From: an uncultured Ignavibacteria bacterium
GTDB taxonomy: Bacteria; Bacteroidota; Ignavibacteria; SZUA-365
Assembly: GCA_913061095.1 (NCBI GenBank)
Contig: CAJXVM010000027.1
Coordinates: 1-56,600, forward strand
Direction of reading: 5' to 3'
Length of the DNA stretch: 56,600 nt
Shown here: piece after piece, positions 16,619 to 25,162 of the stretch
Layout of the letters: each line of letters starts with the position of its first letter
Position numbering within the stretch: position 1 is the first letter of the stretch
Position numbers and translations under genes: made by a program
The notes under the pieces: generated by a model
The model's input: only the letters and a program-made list of their open reading frames with translations
Database searches by the model: none
What the model was told of the DNA's origin: nothing

Positions 16619-18580
16619 ATGATTCGAATCACGATCCGGCACATTCAGCGAATCTGCATTGCAGTACTCGTAACGATGTTCGCGGGCGGAACCGCGCGGG
16701 CTCAGCTGCCGTTCGAGGACGTCGGCATCCCCATGCGCGACGGCAAGTCGCTCGCGGCGGACATCTATCACAACGGTGGCATCGCGAGCAAACCGGTAAT
16801 CCTCATTCAGACGCCGTACAACCGTCTGCTGTACCGCGTGACGCTTACGCGGCCGGGATCCGCGTTTCCGCTCGACACCATGCGCTATCACTATGTGTTC
16901 GTGGACTGGCGCGGTTTCTTCGGTTCGTCCGACGCCACTGTGCCCGGCTATGATCGGGGACTCGACGGCTACGACGCGGTGGAGTGGATCGCCGCGCAGC
17001 CGTGGTGCAACGGAAAGGTCGCCACCTACGGCGGGTCGGCGCTCGGGAAGATTCAATTCCAGACGGCGCGCCATCAGCCGCCGCACCTCGTCTGCGCGAT
17101 GCCGATGATCATCGATTACCGCACCGAGTACTCAGACTACTATTACGGCGGTGTGCTCCGCAGGGAGCATGTGGAATCACTCGAGGGACTGGGATTCATG
17201 ACCGTCAATCAGATCACGGCTCAGCCCGTTGAGACAGTGTTCTGGGACGTCGTGAAAAGCAGCAGCGATTATCCCGAAGACATCGCCGTGCCGTTGCTGA
17301 TGGTGAGCGGCTGGTTCGACCACTATCCGACGGATGTGCTTCGCGCGTTCACCGATCTGCAGGACCGCAGCGATGCGTCGGTGCGGGAGGCACACCGGCT
17401 GATCATGGGTCCCTGGCTGCACGGCGGTGTGGACCGGGAAAAGCAGGGCGAGCTGACCTTCCCCGGGACGGCCATGGTAGCACGGGATGCAGCACTGCAG
17501 TTTTTCGATTATCATCTCAACGGGGCAAAGAATGGCTGGCCGCTGACGCCGAATATCCGCTTTTACCGAATGGGATTGAATCGATGGCTTGACATCGACA
17601 GATGGGGGATGTGGGACACGGGCCAGTTCACCCTGTATCTTCATAAGGATGGCGGGATCGCACCCGACCCGGAAGCGGGTCCGGCACAGGGACGTGCCGT
17701 CAGCTACAATCCGCGTGATCCCTCGCCCTCGCACGGTGGTGCGCGTTTCAATCCGTTTGATCCATCGCTGGAAGCCGGTCCCATCGACATCCGCGACGTG
17801 GTTGAGAGCCGTGATGACGTCCTTGTCTATACATCTGACACGCTGGAAGAAGCGATCCATTTTTTGGGCGGTCTGCGGCTCGAATGCAGCTTCAGTGCGG
17901 ACCGGACCGACACGGATATTGCCGTGCGCATCTGCGACGTCTACCCCGACGGTCGCTCGATCATCCTAACCGACGGCATCCACCGGGCGCGTTTCCGGAA
18001 TGGGACCGATCACGAGGAACTACTTACCCCCGGTGAGCCGGCGACATGCACCGTCGAGCTGCAGGAAATTTCGCATGAATTCATGCCCGGGCATCGCATC
18101 CGCGTGGTGATCAGCGGTTCGAACTATCCGCGCTTCGATCTCAATCCCAACAGCGGCGGAGCGCTGTACGAACCCGGCGATACGCTCATCGTGAACATCA
18201 CGATCTACAGCGGTGGGCAGGATGGTTCGCGACTCGTGTTCGACGGCTTCGTTCCGAGCGGAGTTCCCGGCCTGCCCGATGCATCCACCGCGCTGCATAT
18301 TCATTCCGTCAGTCCGCAGCCGTATCACGCCGCAGCGCCAACGGGTGTGACCGTGCGTTTCACCACCTCTCCCGCGGGGACCGATGACGCGGAAATCACC
18401 GTCATTGATCAGCTTGGACGCAGAATGCTGACACGGAGGTTGCCGCCACGCGACGGCATGCAGCAATGGACATGGAACGGACGCACACGGGACGGTCGGA
18501 TGACGTTGCCGGGCACGTATTTCGTGGTCCTGCGTCAGGGGGATTCCCGCACTGTACGCCCGGTCGTGCTCGTGCGCTGA
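16619..18580 (+). CDS. Secreted CocE/NonD-family hydrolase with sorting domain
   Basis: Alpha/beta-hydrolase of the X-Pro dipeptidyl-peptidase/CocE/NonD family, 653 residues. The signal peptide ends in TARAQ. The catalytic core has the nucleophile elbow YGGSALG (Ser140), the acid in LLMVSGWFDHYPTDVL and the His in RLIMGPWLHGG. A C-terminal jelly roll (PepX-C; EFMPGHRIRVVISGSNYPRF) follows. The last 85 residues form a FlgD-like/T9SS type A sorting domain (VIDQLGRRMLTRRL ... LPGTYFVVLRQG), so it is probably exported to the surface. The likely reaction is hydrolysis of acyl, ester or prolyl-peptide bonds; the substrate is unknown. Its place behind the TonB receptor and lipoprotein suggests it processes the imported material. 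Confidence 0.9.
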   Translation: MIRITIRHIQRICIAVLVTMFAGGTARAQLPFEDVGIPMRDGKSLAADIYHNGGIASKPVILIQTPYNRLLYRVTLTRPGSAFPLDTMRYHYVFVDWRGFFGSSDATVPGYDRGLDGYDAVEWIAAQPWCNGKVATYGGSALGKIQFQTARHQPPHLVCAMPMIIDYRTEYSDYYYGGVLRREHVESLEGLGFMTVNQITAQPVETVFWDVVKSSSDYPEDIAVPLLMVSGWFDHYPTDVLRAFTDLQDRSDASVREAHRLIMGPWLHGGVDREKQGELTFPGTAMVARDAALQFFDYHLNGAKNGWPLTPNIRFYRMGLNRWLDIDRWGMWDTGQFTLYLHKDGGIAPDPEAGPAQGRAVSYNPRDPSPSHGGARFNPFDPSLEAGPIDIRDVVESRDDVLVYTSDTLEEAIHFLGGLRLECSFSADRTDTDIAVRICDVYPDGRSIILTDGIHRARFRNGTDHEELLTPGEPATCTVELQEISHEFMPGHRIRVVISGSNYPRFDLNPNSGGALYEPGDTLIVNITIYSGGQDGSRLVFDGFVPSGVPGLPDASTALHIHSVSPQPYHAAAPTGVTVRFTTSPAGTDDAEITVIDQLGRRMLTRRLPPRDGMQQWTWNGRTRDGRMTLPGTYFVVLRQGDSRTVRPVVLVR

Positions 18581-18645
18581 TCCAACCGTCTCCGCACAGG
18601 GGAAAAATCGCGGAATCATCCCCCCGACGGCGGTGTTTTACATGC

Positions 18646-19260
18646 ATGGAAAAACTGACCGTCACAAAAGAAGATGCGCTGCGTGATCCGCTGATCGCGA
18701 ATCCGCCCGAGAAGACCGAGGGACCGTTCACGACTGTCGTCCGCCGCACGGTGAAGCGCGGCAAGGAAGAAGATTTCGAAGAATGGCTGAAGGGCATCAT
18801 GAAGGATGCCATGACGTTCGAGGGGCATCTGGGCGCGGGCATCATCCGTCCGTCGCGCAAATCGCGTCCCGAATACATCATTGTCTTCCGATTTGACACC
18901 TACGAGAACCTGATGGGCTGGGAGACATCTTCCGTACGCCGCGGATGGGTCGAACGCGTGCAGCCGCTGATCACCGGGGAAACGTCCGTGCAGCGTCACA
19001 CCGGTCTCGAGTACTGGTTCACCGTGCCCGATCACCCGGGCAGCACGCCACCGCGCATCAAGATGGCGTTCGTCACCTGGCTTGCGCTCTTTCCACTGGT
19101 GCTTGTCGTGCCGCCGATCCTGGTGACCTATCTGCAGCCGCTGCCGCAGTGGGGACAGATCATGATCATCGCCGCCGTGATGGTGCTGCTGATGACCTAC
19201 GTCGTCATGCCGCAGATGACGCGCCTGTTTTCCCGCTGGCTCTACCGCGGCCGCGACTGA
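18646..19260 (+). CDS. Antibiotic biosynthesis monooxygenase-domain membrane protein
   Basis: Protein of 204 residues. The N-terminal ferredoxin-like ABM domain (about 20-115, TTVVRRTVKRGKEEDFEEWL ... FDTYENLMGWETS) is followed by two transmembrane helices (about 145-165 and 172-192). This arrangement matches a family annotated as ABM-domain membrane proteins; despite the name, the activity is not established. The ATG at 18646 gives the natural N-terminus, and upstream in-frame starts lie inside the previous hydrolase gene. It is likely part of the plus-strand operon of receptor, lipoprotein, hydrolase and amidohydrolase. Confidence 0.82.
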   Translation: MEKLTVTKEDALRDPLIANPPEKTEGPFTTVVRRTVKRGKEEDFEEWLKGIMKDAMTFEGHLGAGIIRPSRKSRPEYIIVFRFDTYENLMGWETSSVRRGWVERVQPLITGETSVQRHTGLEYWFTVPDHPGSTPPRIKMAFVTWLALFPLVLVVPPILVTYLQPLPQWGQIMIIAAVMVLLMTYVVMPQMTRLFSRWLYRGRD

Positions 19261-19443
19261 CTGGCGTGATGACGCAGCGTATCGTATTTTTCCCGCGATA
19301 CCTGTATCCCTATCCTTTCATCCGTCATGACGCATTCATCCCGTAATACAACCATCGCTTCTGCGCCTGAAGCGCTTTCCACCCGATCCGGCGATTCCCT
19401 TTTTCCCGCCTGCGCCCGCAGCGCCTCGTTCAGCCGCTGTGCG

Positions 19444-21198
19444 ATGAACAAACAAGTCCGGCACGGCCCCGTCGCGCTCCTGCTCATGCTCCTGCTCCTG
19501 CTCCCATCCCATCCGGCCGTTTCACAGGAGCACGGCTGCGATGTCGCCATCACCGACTGCACCATCATTCATACGCATGAACGCAGCGTGCAGCACGACG
19601 CGACTGTGCTGATCGCCGGTGGGAAGATCGCATGGGTGGGACCGTCGGACGAGGCAGCGATCTCGGGCGACTGTCGCATGATCGACGGACGCGGGAAATA
19701 TCTCATCCCGGGACTCGTTGATGGACATATCCACTTCTTTCAGTCCGGCGGACTGTATACGCGTCCCGACGCGCTCGACCTCCGCGACCGCGTGGCGTAC
19801 ACCGACGAGCTTGCATGGATACGCGCGAATATTGATGACGTCCTGCGTCGCTACCTTCGCTGCGGCATCACGACCGTGGTGGACTGCGGCGGACCGATGT
19901 GGAATTTCGACGTTCGTGAGCAGGCGCGCAGCAACGCCATCGCACCGGACGTATTCCTGACCGGTCCGCTGATCGCATCGTATCAGCCCGACGCGCTGAC
20001 AACGGACGACCCGCCGATCATCCGCGTGAACTCGCCGGAGGAAGCGCGGGAGCTGGTGCGGAAGCAGGCGGCGAAGGATCCGGATTTCATCAAGGTGTGG
20101 TATGTGGTTTCGAAGCGGCTGTCACTGGGACGCGAGGAATTCTATCCCACCATGGAGGCGATCGTGGACGAGAGCCGCAAAGTGGGGCTCCCGGTCTGGG
20201 TGCATGCGACGGAGCTGGAGACCGCCCGCGCAGCGGTGCGCGCCGGCGCCGACGTGCTCGTGCATGACGTGACCGATGCGCCGGTGGATGAAGAATTCAT
20301 CGCGCTGGCACGTGAGAGCGGCGTCATACTCATTCCCACGCTATGGGTATTTCAATCGTACGCGCAGGTGTTCGCAACGCAGTTCGATCCCACACCGGCA
20401 GAACGTGCACTTGCGAATCCGCACGTACTCGGCAGCCTGTTCGAGATGCGGGAAATCCCGCAGGATGCATTGCCGGAGGGCATCCGGAAACTCCGCAATC
20501 GAACAGACCTGCAGGAGCCGAAGCCGGTGCTGCTCGATAATGTGCGCAGGCTGCATGAGGCGGGCGTGCGTATCGCGGCCGGCACGGATGCGGGAAACAT
20601 TGGCGTGCTGCATGGTCCCTCCCTGTTCCGCGAACTCGAGCTGATGCATGAAGCGGGAATGGACGCACACGACGTGCTCATCGCCGCAACGCTGAATGGC
20701 GCCGCGCTGCTCGGACGCGAAGACCGCGCGGGTTCGGTGGAGGAAGGGAAGGTAGCGAACCTGGTGCTGCTCGACAGCGATCCGCTCGCGGACATCGGCA
20801 ATGTCGAGGATATCGCGTTCGTGATGAAAGACGGCAACGTGTATAAGCCGGACGCGCTCATCCCTCCTTCCCCGGCGGACCTGGCGCAGATGCAACTCAA
20901 CGCATACAACCTGCGCGACCTGGAGGCGTTTCTTTCCGTGTACACTGTCGACGTGGAGGTGTACACCTTCCCCGACACACCGATTTATACCGGCATCGAC
21001 GAGATGCGCCAGGTGTACGCTGATTTCTTCGAATCCGCGCCGGGTCTGCACTGCCGTCTTGTCAACCGCATCGACTACGAGAACATGGTCGTGGATCGGG
21101 AAATCGTCACCGGCGTGCCGGGGCACGAAACGGTGGAGGCCGTGGCCATCTACGAGGTGCAGGACGGCCTGATCCGCAGAGTCTGGTTCATCCAGTAA
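19444..21198 (+). CDS. Secreted amidohydrolase fused to a SnoaL-like domain
   Basis: Metal-dependent amidohydrolase, 584 residues, with a signal peptide ending near AVSQ. The metal-binding set is visible: HIH (His95 and His97) in LVDGHIHFF, the Lys in DFIKVWYV, His in WVHATELE, His in LVHDVTD and Asp in AAGTDAGN. This is the pattern of imidazolonepropionase/prolidase-like enzymes. After about residue 475 comes an NTF2/SnoaL-like domain (MQLNAYNLRDLEAFLSVYT ... AIYEVQDGLIRRVWFIQ), an unusual fusion. The ATG at 19444 directly precedes the signal peptide and the ATG at 19327 is less likely. The substrate is probably a cyclic amide, peptide or similar, acting in the periplasm or outside. It is the last gene of the plus-strand block and converges with the alpha/beta hydrolase. 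Confidence 0.88.
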   Translation: MNKQVRHGPVALLLMLLLLLPSHPAVSQEHGCDVAITDCTIIHTHERSVQHDATVLIAGGKIAWVGPSDEAAISGDCRMIDGRGKYLIPGLVDGHIHFFQSGGLYTRPDALDLRDRVAYTDELAWIRANIDDVLRRYLRCGITTVVDCGGPMWNFDVREQARSNAIAPDVFLTGPLIASYQPDALTTDDPPIIRVNSPEEARELVRKQAAKDPDFIKVWYVVSKRLSLGREEFYPTMEAIVDESRKVGLPVWVHATELETARAAVRAGADVLVHDVTDAPVDEEFIALARESGVILIPTLWVFQSYAQVFATQFDPTPAERALANPHVLGSLFEMREIPQDALPEGIRKLRNRTDLQEPKPVLLDNVRRLHEAGVRIAAGTDAGNIGVLHGPSLFRELELMHEAGMDAHDVLIAATLNGAALLGREDRAGSVEEGKVANLVLLDSDPLADIGNVEDIAFVMKDGNVYKPDALIPPSPADLAQMQLNAYNLRDLEAFLSVYTVDVEVYTFPDTPIYTGIDEMRQVYADFFESAPGLHCRLVNRIDYENMVVDREIVTGVPGHETVEAVAIYEVQDGLIRRVWFIQ

Positions 21199-21225
21199 CA
21201 GTCGTTCTATCGCTGGATGCCTTCA

Positions 21226-21242
21226 GGGAGCTGATACCTCCC
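21226..21242. terminator. Possible weak bidirectional terminator
   Basis: GGGAG (21226-21230) pairs with CTCCC (21238-21242) around a 7-nt loop, in the 48-bp gap between two convergent genes. On the plus strand it is followed by GCTGTTATTT. The stem is short. Confidence 0.35.
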
Positions 21243-21246
21243 GCTG

Positions 21247-22206
21247 TTATTTCCGCTCGAGAAAATCGAGGATGAGCCGGTTCACCTTCTCAGGCCGTTC
21301 GATCTGCAGCATGTGTCCGGTATTCGGAAGCATGTGCAATTCGGCGTTGGGCATCTCCTCCGCTCCGCGCCGCATGATCGGCTCCGTGAACCCGCCGTGC
21401 AGGTATGGATTGGGGATCAGGTTGTCGTTCGCGCCGCCCACGATCATGACCGGCACGGTAATCTTTTCGAGATCCATCCAGACCGGTTCGTCGATCATGG
21501 CGGCAACGGATTGCGAAACGGCGTAGGCGAACCCGCGGAACTCAGGCGTTTTGGCCATGCGTGCGCGCTCTTCCACCATCCATTCGAGCTCGTCGCGCCA
21601 GCAGTAGAAATTCGCCGCGAGGTTCGCGCGGATGTGCTCTTCCGGCGTGTTGATCACGAACTCCGGCGTCACGGATTTCTTCAGCCATTCGCCTTCACCC
21701 TGCTTGAAGCGTTCGATGCCCGCGGGTGAAAGCAGCACCAGTCCCTTGACGCGCGGACATTCCTGCAGCACGAGCGTCAGAGCGATCTGCGCGCCCATGG
21801 AATGACCGATGACGGTAACGGAACTGATGTCGAGATGCTCGAGCAGCGCCTCGAGCGTCCTGGCATAGAATCCCAGTCCGTACGGGATGTCATAGGATTT
21901 TCCGGATTTTCCGTACCCGGGCAGATCCACTGCAATGACACGGAGACCGGCGGCCCGGAGATCCGGCACATTGTATCGCCAGAAGCCCGCGTTACTCGCG
22001 AGTCCGTGCACAAAGAGTACGACCTCACCGTATCCGCCGCTGTCATACCAGGCGAGAGGCACACCGTTTATTTCCCCTGTCTGCATCGAGAAGGTGTAAT
22101 CGATTTCCGAAAACGGCAGCGGAGGCGCGTTGTGATAAAAGCGAGCGGAGGTACAGCCGGATATCATGGCGGCGGTCACGAGGAGAATGATGGAATAGTG
22201 CTTCAT
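21247..22206 (-). CDS. Alpha/beta-fold hydrolase, lipoprotein
   Basis: Hydrolase of 319 residues. The N-terminus ends in a lipobox (MISGC), so it is lipid-anchored. The alpha/beta-hydrolase fold has an oxyanion-side HG (FVHGLASN), the nucleophile elbow GHSMG, the acid in GGANDNLIP and the catalytic His in PNTGHML. It probably acts on an ester or similar small substrate in the periplasm; the substrate is unknown. The ATG at 22206 gives the lipoprotein signal. An upstream in-frame ATG at 22242 lies 2 bp from the preceding stop and would add twelve residues. It is the downstream partner of the outer-membrane protein gene. Confidence 0.87.
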   Translation of the reverse strand: MKHYSIILLVTAAMISGCTSARFYHNAPPLPFSEIDYTFSMQTGEINGVPLAWYDSGGYGEVVLFVHGLASNAGFWRYNVPDLRAAGLRVIAVDLPGYGKSGKSYDIPYGLGFYARTLEALLEHLDISSVTVIGHSMGAQIALTLVLQECPRVKGLVLLSPAGIERFKQGEGEWLKKSVTPEFVINTPEEHIRANLAANFYCWRDELEWMVEERARMAKTPEFRGFAYAVSQSVAAMIDEPVWMDLEKITVPVMIVGGANDNLIPNPYLHGGFTEPIMRRGAEEMPNAELHMLPNTGHMLQIERPEKVNRLILDFLERK

Positions 22207-22244
22207 CGAAAATACCCTGCAGGGAAATGGCACAGTGAACATCG

Positions 22245-23813
22245 TCAGAACATCAGCCAGGCGATACTGGCGAACACCACCCAGGGATCGTCCGGCCGCT
22301 GCTGTGTATTGGTGACGAACGGACTGTCATAAAAGTCACCCGGAACCATGTACGCCATATGAAGGCCGAAGGTCAGGAATACGGCGTAATTGTATTTCAG
22401 TTCGGCATTCACCTCGTATCCCATGAAATCACCGCCGAGCTGGGGACTCTCATTCGCCAGCGCGGCCGCGGCACCAAGCTTGAGCGCAAACTTGTTGGGC
22501 ACCAGGTCGTTGTAATAGTTGAGGAACAGCGCCGACGTCCCGTACCCGAGATTGGAGATATCGTGCACCGCGGAATAGTAGCGGTTGATCACCTGAGCAT
22601 CGGGAAAGAGCAGAAATGCGCGGTGCGAACTGTAGATGCCGACAGGTGATCCCCAGGTATTCCCCGTCACGACGCCGGAGTATTCTCCGTCTGCCGCGTT
22701 ATCCGGATCACCGGTGGTATACAGCGCTTCAACGGCGAGACGGTCATTCATCGTCTGACCGTACTTGTACGAAAGCGAGGCATGCGCGGTGAGTCCCATG
22801 ATGTCGACCGATTCGCTTTCCTGATCGCCCTGCGGCACCGTCTCGATACTGCCGAAATTCAGCATGCCGAGCGCACTGCCCCACCATCGTCCCGCACGGA
22901 AATCACGGTTCCATGCGGTATTCGCGCCGAGCCAGAAGACGTCGGCGGTGTAGCGGGGGCTCGGCAGCAGCAAACGCGCGGCACCGTTGTAATCCGCCAG
23001 CGTGGAATTGAAACCCTGTCCCAATACCGACACCCCGCCGCTTCCGGCGCCGCGGTCACGCACGTACCACGCACTTCCGCCGAGTTCCCAGCGTGGAGCG
23101 AGTTCCGTTTCAAGATCGGCCATCCACAACACAACATCGTCGTCAAGCTGCACCCTGTTTTCATAGAGCTGATAATACGCCAGACGGGCGTCCGTGACAG
23201 GCGACAGATGCATGAAGCTGCTGACGCCCACGGCCTGCGTGCCCCAGAACATCAGCCGGTTGCTGCTGGTCTGATTGGTGAGCAGCGTATTGACATTCGG
23301 ATCCCGCACGTTGTCGAACAGTCGCTGCAGTCCGACCACGACATTCCAGTTCTCAGCCGGACGAAGCTCAAGATTCGCCATGAGCGTCTGGATGTTTACC
23401 GTTCCGCCACTGATGGCGCCGCCGGCATTGTTGCCGACGCCGTAGTTTACATCCCCCCAGGTCATGTCGACCTTGAACAGTCCACGAAATACCGCCGATC
23501 CGTCGAGAATGGAAGGCCGGTAGACGAAGAGCGGCACGAAGCGCGTCGCACCGTACGCGGCCGTCTGCGGAACGGTCGTCGTCGTGTTCGCTCCGAACAG
23601 GCGCCCGATGATCTGTCCGCGGAGAAACTCATTGGTCGGCGCCACGTTCGAGGTCGCGAAACGATTGAACATGTATCCGATGAACTGCAGTTCGGATTTC
23701 GGCTGATCGGGCATGCCGTGCTCGTAATCCTCATCGACCGGATAGTCCGGCATCTGCGCGAGAGCCGGCATGCTGACCAGAAACAGGGAGAGCAGAATGA
23801 TCGTGCGTCGCAT
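22245..23813 (-). CDS. Predicted outer-membrane beta-barrel protein
   Basis: Protein of 522 residues, not assigned to a named family. A signal peptide (cleavage after ALAQ) is followed by long alternating stretches rich in aromatic and polar residues, with repeated patterns such as FRGLFKVDMTWGDVNYGVG and AELKYNYAVFLTFGLHMAY. These are typical of porin-like barrels with many strands. Motifs such as LELRPAENWNVVVGLQRLFDN suggest a family of alginate-export-like or porin-like barrels, but the match is weak. The gene starts shortly after the terminator of the IPT/TIG lipoprotein and probably pairs with the downstream hydrolase. AGGTGG lies before the ATG. Confidence 0.7.
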   Translation of the reverse strand: MRRTIILLSLFLVSMPALAQMPDYPVDEDYEHGMPDQPKSELQFIGYMFNRFATSNVAPTNEFLRGQIIGRLFGANTTTTVPQTAAYGATRFVPLFVYRPSILDGSAVFRGLFKVDMTWGDVNYGVGNNAGGAISGGTVNIQTLMANLELRPAENWNVVVGLQRLFDNVRDPNVNTLLTNQTSSNRLMFWGTQAVGVSSFMHLSPVTDARLAYYQLYENRVQLDDDVVLWMADLETELAPRWELGGSAWYVRDRGAGSGGVSVLGQGFNSTLADYNGAARLLLPSPRYTADVFWLGANTAWNRDFRAGRWWGSALGMLNFGSIETVPQGDQESESVDIMGLTAHASLSYKYGQTMNDRLAVEALYTTGDPDNAADGEYSGVVTGNTWGSPVGIYSSHRAFLLFPDAQVINRYYSAVHDISNLGYGTSALFLNYYNDLVPNKFALKLGAAAALANESPQLGGDFMGYEVNAELKYNYAVFLTFGLHMAYMVPGDFYDSPFVTNTQQRPDDPWVVFASIAWLMF

Positions 23814-23845
23814 CAGACCACCTGTAGAAAAATGGGGAAAGGAAA

Positions 23846-23879
23846 CGGGGCCAAGACCGCCGCTGCGGTCTCAGCCCCG
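23846..23879 (-). terminator. Intrinsic terminator after the IPT/TIG lipoprotein gene
   Basis: A two-part stem: CGGGGC (23846-23851) with GCCCCG (23874-23879), and an inner AGACCGC/GCGGTCT around a 4-nt CGCT loop. On the minus strand it is followed by a T-rich stretch. It begins 14 bp past the stop codon at 23893. Confidence 0.75.
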
Positions 23880-23892
23880 CATCGGATTTGTG

Positions 23893-24672
23893 CTAATCGA
23901 TTTTGACGTAGTTCTGAACATTCGCCGTGCCGATGGCGCCGTTGGCCGTGCTGCCGAAGCCGCCCTCCGGAGTCGGCTTCGTCACGCCGATGTCCGGCTG
24001 TGTCTGCGCAATTTCGTATTGCATTGTCACTTCAGACGCACCTACAGTCACCTCGTAGATGCCCTCGGCGGTAATCGATGCCGGGGATCCCTGGTTCACG
24101 GTGACCATGCGGATGCCGTCGTTGGGCGCCGCCGCACCGCCGTCGGCCGTGACATAGCTGCCGGTCAGCGTGCTGCTCACATCGCTTGAATCCGTCTGCA
24201 CCACGATGTAGGAGCCGTCGGATTTGAACGTCGCTTCGATGCTGCGAATGTTGAACGGCGGATTGTACAGCAGGGGTGCGACGTCAGTGCCTTCCGACAG
24301 CCACTTGCCGACAATGGGATCCTCGACGGTGAACTGCAGTGTCACGATCTTTCCCGTCTGCCGCTGGACGAGGATCGAGGTCGTGCCGATGGGCAGATCG
24401 GCCGGGACACGGATGGTAATTTCAGTATCGGTCATGGATACCGGCGTCACGGCGATACCGCCGAAGGTGATGTTCATCTCGGCGGGATCCGTGCCGAAGT
24501 TGCTGCCCTTGATTCGCACATCGGAGCCGATGGGACCGGAAATGGGCACCATGTCGCTGACCACGATGTCGTAATCCGGTGTCACCGGACCGTTGTCGTC
24601 ATCGTCATCGGAACACGCGACGAACACTGTCATCGCCGCGATCAGGAAAAAAGGAAGAAGACGGAATTTCAT
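23893..24672 (-). CDS. IPT/TIG-domain lipoprotein
   Basis: Lipoprotein of 259 residues. Its signal ends in VFVAC followed by an acidic run (SDDDDD); acidic residues after the lipid-bearing Cys are typical of surface-exported lipoproteins in Bacteroidota. Residues about 35-117 form an IPT/TIG Ig-like domain (ISGPIGSDVRIKGSNFG ... TSILVQRQTGK). The C-terminal half looks like a lipocalin-type barrel (IVGKWLSEGT, then ATFKSDGSYIVVQTD), perhaps binding a small hydrophobic ligand. GAAGGAG precedes the ATG, and a promoter candidate sits just upstream, overlapping the end of the maoC-like gene. The gene is followed by its own terminator, so it is monocistronic. Confidence 0.82.
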   Translation of the reverse strand: MKFRLLPFFLIAAMTVFVACSDDDDDNGPVTPDYDIVVSDMVPISGPIGSDVRIKGSNFGTDPAEMNITFGGIAVTPVSMTDTEITIRVPADLPIGTTSILVQRQTGKIVTLQFTVEDPIVGKWLSEGTDVAPLLYNPPFNIRSIEATFKSDGSYIVVQTDSSDVSSTLTGSYVTADGGAAAPNDGIRMVTVNQGSPASITAEGIYEVTVGASEVTMQYEIAQTQPDIGVTKPTPEGGFGSTANGAIGTANVQNYVKID

Positions 24673-24713
24673 TGCGATACTCCTTCGCGTATGAATGAAG
24701 TTGAGAGTGAATT

Positions 24714-24742
24714 AATCTACACAGGGGAATCCGGCGAGGCAA
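24714..24742 (-). promoter_or_regulatory. Promoter candidate for the IPT/TIG lipoprotein gene
   Basis: Minus strand: TTGCCT (24742-24737), 17-bp spacer, TAGATT (24719-24714). The transcript would start near 24707 with a leader of about 35 nt. The -35 element abuts the stop codon of the upstream maoC-like gene. Confidence 0.5.
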
Positions 24743-25162
24743 CTATGCGCGCCGGGGCATCAGCACGGACTCGCCTTCCGCGACGACGGCACCGTCCTGA
24801 TTCCTGCAGCGGGTGGCGAAACGCACGCGATTTTTATCCTCGTCGCGATGCGCCACTTCCACCTCGGCTGTGATCGTGTCTCCGATATACACGGGTTTGA
24901 GAAAACGAAGCTGCTGTGAAACGTATATCGCACCGGGACCAGGCAGCTGCGTGCCGAGCACCGCAGAAATGAATCCGGCGTAAAGCATACCATGCGCGAT
25001 GCGCTTGTTGAAAATCGTGTTCGCCGCATATACCGCGTTGACGTGCACGGGATTGAAATCACCGGTGATGCCCGCATAGGCATAGACATCATGTTCGCTG
25101 ATGGTCTTGGCAACTGATGCAATGTCGCCGACCTTCATGTCGTAAATGCTCTTACCTTCCAT
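24743..25162 (-). CDS. MaoC-family (R)-specific enoyl-CoA hydratase-like protein
   Basis: Hot-dog-fold protein of 139 residues, the length of PhaJ/MaoC hydratases. The hydratase-2 signature is intact: GDFNPVHVN carries the catalytic Asp35 and His40, followed by AHGMLYAGFIS. The expected reaction is hydration or dehydration of an enoyl-CoA or 3-hydroxyacyl-CoA thioester in the cytosol. It overlaps the acyl-CoA ligase gene by 11 bp and is the last gene of the operon with the KAS III-like enzyme and the symporter. The context points to metabolism of an activated acid, either degradation or as a building-block supply step. Confidence 0.9.
   Translation of the reverse strand: MEGKSIYDMKVGDIASVAKTISEHDVYAYAGITGDFNPVHVNAVYAANTIFNKRIAHGMLYAGFISAVLGTQLPGPGAIYVSQQLRFLKPVYIGDTITAEVEVAHRDEDKNRVRFATRCRNQDGAVVAEGESVLMPRRA

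Noticed and set aside
22782-23906. 374-codon plus-strand frame opposite the outer-membrane protein gene
   Set aside because: No domain or start signal is visible. The opposite strand has a clear signal peptide and barrel-like protein.
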